Positions 49,051-64,000 of a DNA stretch of 64,000 nucleotides are shown one piece after another (within the stretch, counting starts at the first letter, position 1; each line of letters opens with the position of its first letter). The notes below the pieces were generated by a model, which did not search any database, was not told the DNA's origin, and worked only from the letters and a program-made list of their open reading frames with translations. Position numbers and translations under genes: made by a program. The stretch is from Sphagnum compactum (lineage: Eukaryota; Bryophyta; Sphagnopsida; Sphagnales): assembly GCA_965153455.1 (NCBI GenBank), contig OZ234498.1:10664001-10728000 (forward strand), in the 5' to 3' direction.

Positions 49051-51181
49051 TTACTTCTCAACTTCCACCCTTTCAAAACACACCTCCCATCACCACGGCT
49101 GACCTATTGCAGGTGATCGATTTTTGACATGGAGAAATACAGCCAACCTCTTACAAGCAATCAATTTTCAACATAGAGAGATTTTGACATCTAGTTTGAG
49201 TTAACTTGACATCCTATAAATTCCCCCTTTTCCTTTTTCTCATTCCTTTGTACATCTTCCAAATCTACAATGTGTTTATGAATAAAGTTTTGCAAGGTTG
49301 CATCGAAAATTGGTTGTAATTTGGATTTGAATTTAGCTTGGAACCTTCAAGTGCTTAACAATATTGAAACATTGACACCGTTTGGAGTTAGTATACTAAA
49401 ACAAACATTTCAGAGTTTCATAAGTGTTCTGATTCAAAAGGTATGTTTTTGTAGGGTAAAGCCCACAAGTGTACCACAGGTGGGGGCATTCTCCTAATAA
49501 GGGGCAAATATCCTCTCTTTGACTTGCCAAGTACAGAGTGATGTAGCTTTAATTTGGCCCCACATCTGGAAAGGATTTTGAATTATTTCCAGACCCAAAA
49601 ATAATCACCACAATATATTACCATCACCCTTCTTGTTTCATTTTGGGTTTTGTGAGAATCCAAAGACACTCCTTGCAAATAAACCCGTGTCTTTGGACTA
49701 TTCACATAACACCCAAAATGAAATCAATGCAAGAGTCATGCAAAATACTAAACCCTAAACACATGATTTTCAGATTTCAAATAATAATGGAATCAAATCA
49801 TCAACTCTAGTGATTACTCACGAAAAACTTACAACCCATAAACTAGGAAATCCCCATACATACATACAAAAACAAATGTAATTGATATAGTAAAGAGCCA
49901 ATTCTTACATTCTTATAACTCTCATTGAGATCTTTCCAATTACTTAAAGATCTATCAATCTGAAGGTGATCTGATCTAAGTAAGAAACTGAAGCAAAAGG
50001 AGATCAACATAGTTGTGTCTGCTGATGATGACCGAATTCCATCCACCAATATGTTACATTCTCCTTGTCATACATGGGACATTTAAGACAATGACAGCAG
50101 TGAGACAATCTGCTCCAAAAGGACCTAACATAAAACATGGTCACCAAACCAAGGACTTGGGAAGCCAGCCCCTAAGTTAGATTAGAGACAGATTAACTAC
50201 ACCAATCAACCACCCATTCAACGAGACTTCCCAATGGAATACACAACAAATGAATCAAAATATGAGATTGCTGCCCAGCACCGTATCAGATGCTACCCCT
50301 AGCATAAGAGACTGAAAAAACCATTTCAAAGAATGAGGTGATCTTCACGTCAGGGGCTATAAAAAGCCTAGAAATCTTGAGTTGCATTCCAAATCCATAA
50401 GTTGGAGGGCCATCAAAAGTTCATCCTTAGCTTCGCATCAGGATTCAAAACTTTGCCAAGCTTACACTACTACTGACATGTGGAAATGAGCATCATGCCA
50501 TTCAGATCAATAGCTGTCATACCTAAAGAAAATAATTTTTTTGTTTCACCCAGCTGCTTCAGCTAACTATTTTAGAATGTAAGTCTTCCAAATGTAGTCT
50601 CCAAACTCTTAACAGCCCCACATTCATTTGCATGAGCAGGCTGGTTAAATGGTGCATCCTAAGACCTGAGCAAATACTTATACCATAATGAGACTGCATG
50701 AGACTGAGACCATGTGGATTCATCCCCCTTGAAACTCCTAAGTTGTTTGGACATTAGTCAAAAGGAGAGACACCTTCTTCAATCCAGAAGTAATAGGTGA
50801 ACATTTGTCAGCTAAGATTCTGTTGCTGCCAGCACCTGTCTTATGGAAAGACCACTCCTTGAAAATACACCATTTTCAGTAGTTCGCAAATCCACATTTT
50901 GTAAGCACAACTGGCTTTTCAACAAATTCAAAAACCAGAGTTGAAAAGTACCACTTGTTGCTCCAAAAAACCCACTTCTGAAGCTTTTTGTTTCCCTTGT
51001 AGAATGGCCCTCAAATAGATATCCAAATAATGGATGCGCCTTTCCCTAATTCAACTATGTGAGTTGCCAGGGAAGGTAAATAATTGTTCCTCCCAGTGAG
51101 AAAACCCCAAGAAAAGTTGACAGCAAACTCATTTTGGCCTAATGCAACAAAAAGTAGACCCTTTGGTGGTTCAGTGAAAGC
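49051..51181. other. Intergenic DNA and 3' flank of the kinase gene
   Basis: No gene recognised. The sequence becomes less AT-rich toward the kinase gene. A small fold-back (tctggaaa..tttccaga) lies near 49564-49595. The 3' untranslated region of the kinase probably occupies the last few hundred bases. Confidence 0.45.
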
Positions 51182-60073
<8,892 letters not shown>

Positions 60074-61240
60074 CGCAAACACCAGCAAAATTTCCCAGCC
60101 CTCCAATTTGCACTCTCGTCCCTCAGAGTCTTGACAACGAAACCTTCCAGTACCACAATAATCCAGACCTAAATCACCTCAGAACGTCCAAAGCTTGCCA
60201 ATCCCCCCAAAACCTCCATCCCTGCCCCTCCTCTCCACCTCTTTCCTCGCTGCCTCCAAGAAACCCCCAACCCACAACACACACGCACAACCAGACCACC
60301 CCTCCCCACCCCGCCACGCCACACTACTGCAGCAATCCAGAATCCCTTTTTTTTCTTTCTAAAACTTCATAGGACGAGAGCTCCAGCATCCAAAATTCAA
60401 CACCATCCAGTACAAAACCACTCCAAGACCATGCCCACTCCACTGCCACCTCCTCCCTCCTTCCATAAACACAATGATCATATCACAACCAACACCATCA
60501 TCAGCACCTCATCATCATCCACCTCCTCCACCCGATACCTGAGTCCACCATGCCACCGAAGTCAGAAACCCTCGCATCCCCCACAAAGCCCATTCTCCCC
60601 TCCCCAACTTTTCCCCCCTCCCTCACCTATCCACAATCTCCCCACAATCTACCCACAACCCAACAAGCAAAAATTCAACAAAACAACAAAACAACAACAG
60701 CTAACACCACCACCCATCACCGCAGCTTCACATACCAAGTCTAAGAACCTCGTCGTCATCCTTCCCCTTCTCTCAAACCCCACTCCTCCTTCTCTTCCTC
60801 GTCCTTCTCCTCTGCACCTTCTTGTGTAGTCGTAGTAGTAGCAACAGTAGTAGTAGTAGTAGTTGTTGTTGTTGTTGTAGTTCTTCTTCTTCTTCTTCAC
60901 ACAAATCCCGTTTGCTTCCCCCATTCCGTTCACCACTTCGTCACTGCCTGCTTGATGACACCTGTACCGGTGATGTCCTTGTTGCACTCCTCCATGTCCG
61001 CGTCCCACTCCTCCTCCTCCTCCTCCTTGCCCATGACCAACTCCCGCCAACTCCGCTGTGCCCTAAAAGCAGCCAGCAGCCATCAGCAGCAGCAGCAGCA
61101 GCAGAGCAGCACCTCCACCAACACCACCACCACCACAAAGCCGACAACAACAGCAAGAGCAACACCCCGCACACTGCTTCTCTCACACGCACCAGCTTCT
61201 CCCACAGGCCCGCCCCGCCGACCCCCCCACCCCTCCTACC
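60074..61240 (-). promoter_or_regulatory. Probable promoter/5' leader of the YAK1-type gene, C-rich with simple repeats
   Basis: On the plus strand this is strongly C/T-rich, so the kinase transcript would have a purine-rich leader. It contains GTA/GTT/TTC trinucleotide runs at about 60826-60898 and a CAG run at about 61082-61105. CG sites are frequent compared with outlying DNA. Several long open frames on both strands (for example 60431-60829 and 60822-61355) are products of this low complexity. No TATA box was convincing. Confidence 0.4.
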
Positions 61241-61244
61241 TTCT

Positions 61245-61775
61245 ACCCTACAAACCTACATGCTACCCTACTTTCCTACCGACTTCCCACCCTACGAAAC
61301 CCTTCTGCTACCTACCCTACGAAACTGTCCTACTAGATACCTACCCTGTCCATAGCTAGCTACTACCCTAAGAAACTGTCCTCCTAGGTACCTACGCGGG
61401 CCCTCACTACCCTAAGAAACTGGCCTATTAGGTACCTACCTTGGGCATGGCTACCCTAAGAAACTGTCCTACTAAGTACCTACCCTGGTCATGGTTACCC
61501 TAAGCAACTCTTCTACGAGGTACCTACTACGTACCCTAGCCAGGGCTACCCTACGAAAGTTTCCTACTAGGTACCTACTAACTACCCTGGCCGTAGCTAC
61601 CCTACGATACTGTCCTACTACCCTACGAGTCTACCCTACCCGCAAAATGCGACCCTAGGAAACTGTCCTACTAGCCTACGAATCTTAGCCTACGAAACTG
61701 TTCTAATACCCTAGCAACCAATTCTACCCGAGTGGAACTGACCTACTATCCTAGCAATCCTAGCCTACGAAACTG
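61245..61775. repeat. About 57-62-bp minisatellite of ctaccctaagaaactgtcc and ggtacctac
   Basis: About nine diverged units share 'taccctaagaaactgtcctactaggtacctaccc' pieces, often followed by 'gg.catggc'. Most middle units keep the 6-bp palindrome GGTACC. Units are clearest between 61360 and 61625 and shorter, more decayed ones run to 61775. Purely repetitive, with no coding capacity. Confidence 0.85.
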
Positions 61776-62084
61776 GGGGGAACGGCCGGTTCCACAGGTG
61801 GGGCTTACGCAGCCCTAACAAATGTGATGATAAGCCTTTTTTGTTCTTTTCAAACACGTTAATAATAACCCTGGTGAGTTAATTAATCATAGGTTAATTC
61901 TCCAAATACCAGTTAATTAAACCATGCCCCCCTAATTTCACAATTTCCAAAACATATCAACAACAACTATACCTAATTTAACATTAAGGTAAAAAAATTT
62001 CCAAACCATCATATATATGAACCATGGATGAGAAATCGACAATTGGTTAATTTTAGTTAAAATATCATTAACCATAGGTAAATT

Positions 62085-62460
62085 ATTAACCCATGGATTT
62101 ACTTTCCCAACAACCATAGGTCAATTAACCATAGGTCCCCAAGTTTCCCAACTGACACATCATCAAAAAAACATATGCAAATTGGCCACAGGTAAATTTC
62201 CCAAGACATTTCCACCAAGGGTTAATTAACCATAGGTCATTTTTCCCAAACATATCAACCAAAGTTTAATTGACCATAGGTAAATTTCCCCAAGACACAT
62301 CAACCAAGGGTTAATTAACCAATGGTCAAATTTTTCCAACACACATCAGCCATAGGTTAATTAACCAATGGTCAGTTTTTTCCAACACATATCAACCATA
62401 GGTTAATTAACCAATGGTCAAATTTTTCAACACAATATATTAATCATAAGTTAATTTGCA
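62085..62460. repeat. About 60-bp minisatellite of aaccataggttaattaacc
   Basis: Six to seven units share 'accataggttaattaacca' and 'tggtcaaatttttccaacacatatc' with modest divergence. The core ggttaattaacc is itself a 12-bp palindrome. Weaker copies extend up to about 61900. Confidence 0.85.
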
Positions 62461-64000
62461 AACACATAAGTTTTGGTGTCTAATTACTCCGGGAACTTTT
62501 TTTTCTTTTTTTCCCCCCTAAGTGGCACGGTGGGTTGTTTGCTAGTTCCACTTTTGGTTCTTCCGGTTCCACTTGTGATGTGAAGTGATGAAGAGGAACA
62601 CTCTAGTTAAGGGAATCCACCATGGGGGACGGATAACCGGCCGATTACAATCCGGAACAAGCCCTAGAAAAATCCATTATCATCGGACTTAATGACATCT
62701 CACCTTCCGGAGCTCAACAAACACTTTAGGACCCAAACCACACAAATCATTTACCCTAAAATGAGCCTGTTCCACTCTAGGCGGGTATGATTAAGGGTGG
62801 GTACGACATGGGTCGCGCCCAATGTTATACCCGTCGTATTGGGCTCAATCCTGGTTGTACCCGGCCCACCCTATTCAGGGAGTGAAACTCTTGACAAGGC
62901 CCTTATTGTTCAACCATCGTTGTATCCGTATTGCTCCATTTGAGCCCAAGAGGAGACCCATGTGGTACCCGCCCAATTGGGCCCAAACATGTTTTACGAT
63001 AAACACCTTCCAATGTATTCAGTCCAAAATGTGTAACCGAACCAAACCATTTTATTCTACAAATGTAATTTTTGAAAAACCCTAACATTGTCAACAAACT
63101 TTGGTTAAGGAATTTTTCTTTTTCTTTTGTGGGACATGAAATATATGTCACAAAGGAAGTGAGATTTATCGACATTGTAAATTTGTTGGGCCATGCCTTT
63201 ACACACCGACTCTCCATTCGATGGGGTCTACAACACCTTATTGCTAGAAGCCACTTGAACCCTAAATTATGGTGTGAAATAAAATTATTATTGATCTTCA
63301 AAGCACACTTGAAGAAAACAACAGACGTTTTTTAAAATTAAAAAGGCATTTGATAATTTAGAACTAGTTTAAAAGGCTCTAGTTTTGAAGTCTTAGAAGT
63401 AGGAAAAAGAAGAGGCCAAAATGATTTCATATTTTTAAATTATTTTGAAGACTCTATTTGAATAAAGTTGATATATCCGAGTTTTATTTCCTTCTTGTTT
63501 AATATAATAATTTTTAGTTGCAATTTCAATGATCTCTTAAGTAATATAAGTTCTCATGTACATAGTAATATAAACAAACAATGCAATCATGGTTGGGAGT
63601 TTGATTCATGGTTAGGTCAAGTTAAACCCTACCCACACCAAACCCTAAACCAAGCCCAAGATACAAACTTCACTCCCTTCTACTTACTCACTCAGCAAGT
63701 GTTGTTTAGAGTGAAGTAAGTGACACCCTTTTTTTTCCTCAATGAGTCAAAACACGCTTTAGATTCATTATCCGCCCACAATTTGCTTGGATTGCGTCCA
63801 AGTGCATTGTAACCATAGTCAGTGTGAATTGGGTGGTGTGACATAGGGGTAACTTTCGACCTCGTTGCCACCTTTAGCTCAGACTTCTTCTCTTCGCACT
63901 CTTCATTTGAGCACAAGTTACCTACTTCATTAAGTTACCCACTTCACTCTCGCATAGAACAACAGCTTTGACACTTATTATTATACTAGTTTGAACCCCG
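62461..64000. other. Intergenic DNA to the window edge
   Basis: No gene recognised. A CG-richer patch at 62600-62960 has phrases such as 'acccgtcgtattgggctcaa' and 'tacccgcccaattgggccc' that look like two diverged copies of one motif. Frames at 62822-63085 and 63072-63335 carry no recognisable domain. Telomere-like 'aaccctaaacc' words occur near 63642. Confidence 0.45.

Noticed and set aside
60431-61355. Long Pro/Ser-rich open frames on both strands upstream of the kinase
   Set aside because: They result from C-rich and trinucleotide low-complexity DNA, overlap each other on both strands and have no domain.

Overview
This window is nuclear DNA from a land plant. The genes have spliceosomal introns with GT/AG (and one GC/AG) boundaries, the proteins belong to plant-type families, and short plant telomere-type TTTAGGG repeats occur. 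Short introns and long stretches of very AT-rich intergenic DNA would fit a bryophyte, lycophyte or fern, but I cannot name a species from the sequence alone. No rRNA, tRNA, CRISPR array or bacterial-type operon was recognised.

Layout. 1-19.9 kb is gene-poor, AT-rich, CpG-poor DNA with one recognisable decayed LINE reverse transcriptase (5.4-5.8 kb, minus). 19.99-21.24 kb is a 77-bp satellite of about 16 units. It stops abruptly at a GC-rich, purine-rich leader of a small predicted single-pass membrane protein (21.8-22.5 kb, plus). 25.4-28.1 kb holds degenerate minisatellites, a MITE-like element and a decayed multi-exon zinc-finger-like gene. 30.0-31.8 kb is AT-rich DNA with a palindrome and a ~200-bp tandem repeat.

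The gene-rich centre begins with a plant REX4-like exonuclease (32.9-35.7 kb, plus). It converges on a serine hydroxymethyltransferase of the long, N-terminally extended SHM6/SHM7 class (37.4-40.3 kb, minus). The latter has a duplicated 5' flank and a CGGT-rich palindromic minisatellite upstream. 41.4-51.2 kb is again decayed DNA, including a trihelix/SANT-like gene relic and a second protein relic. A 19-exon YAK1-type DYRK kinase fills 51.2-60.1 kb (minus). Its upstream side runs into C-rich and trinucleotide-repeat DNA and two further minisatellites (61.2-62.5 kb).

The three well-supported genes act in unrelated housekeeping or regulatory processes (RNA/DNA 3'-end trimming, one-carbon metabolism, growth/stress kinase signalling), so there is no functional cluster. 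All exon models were built by hand. Each keeps reading frame through every junction, but none has been checked against transcripts. The most informative non-genic signal is how the intergenic DNA decays: several old coding relics are interrupted by stops of the kind produced by C-to-T change at glutamine or arginine codons, in DNA that is visibly poor in CG. The 77-bp array, by contrast, keeps several CG sites in every unit.
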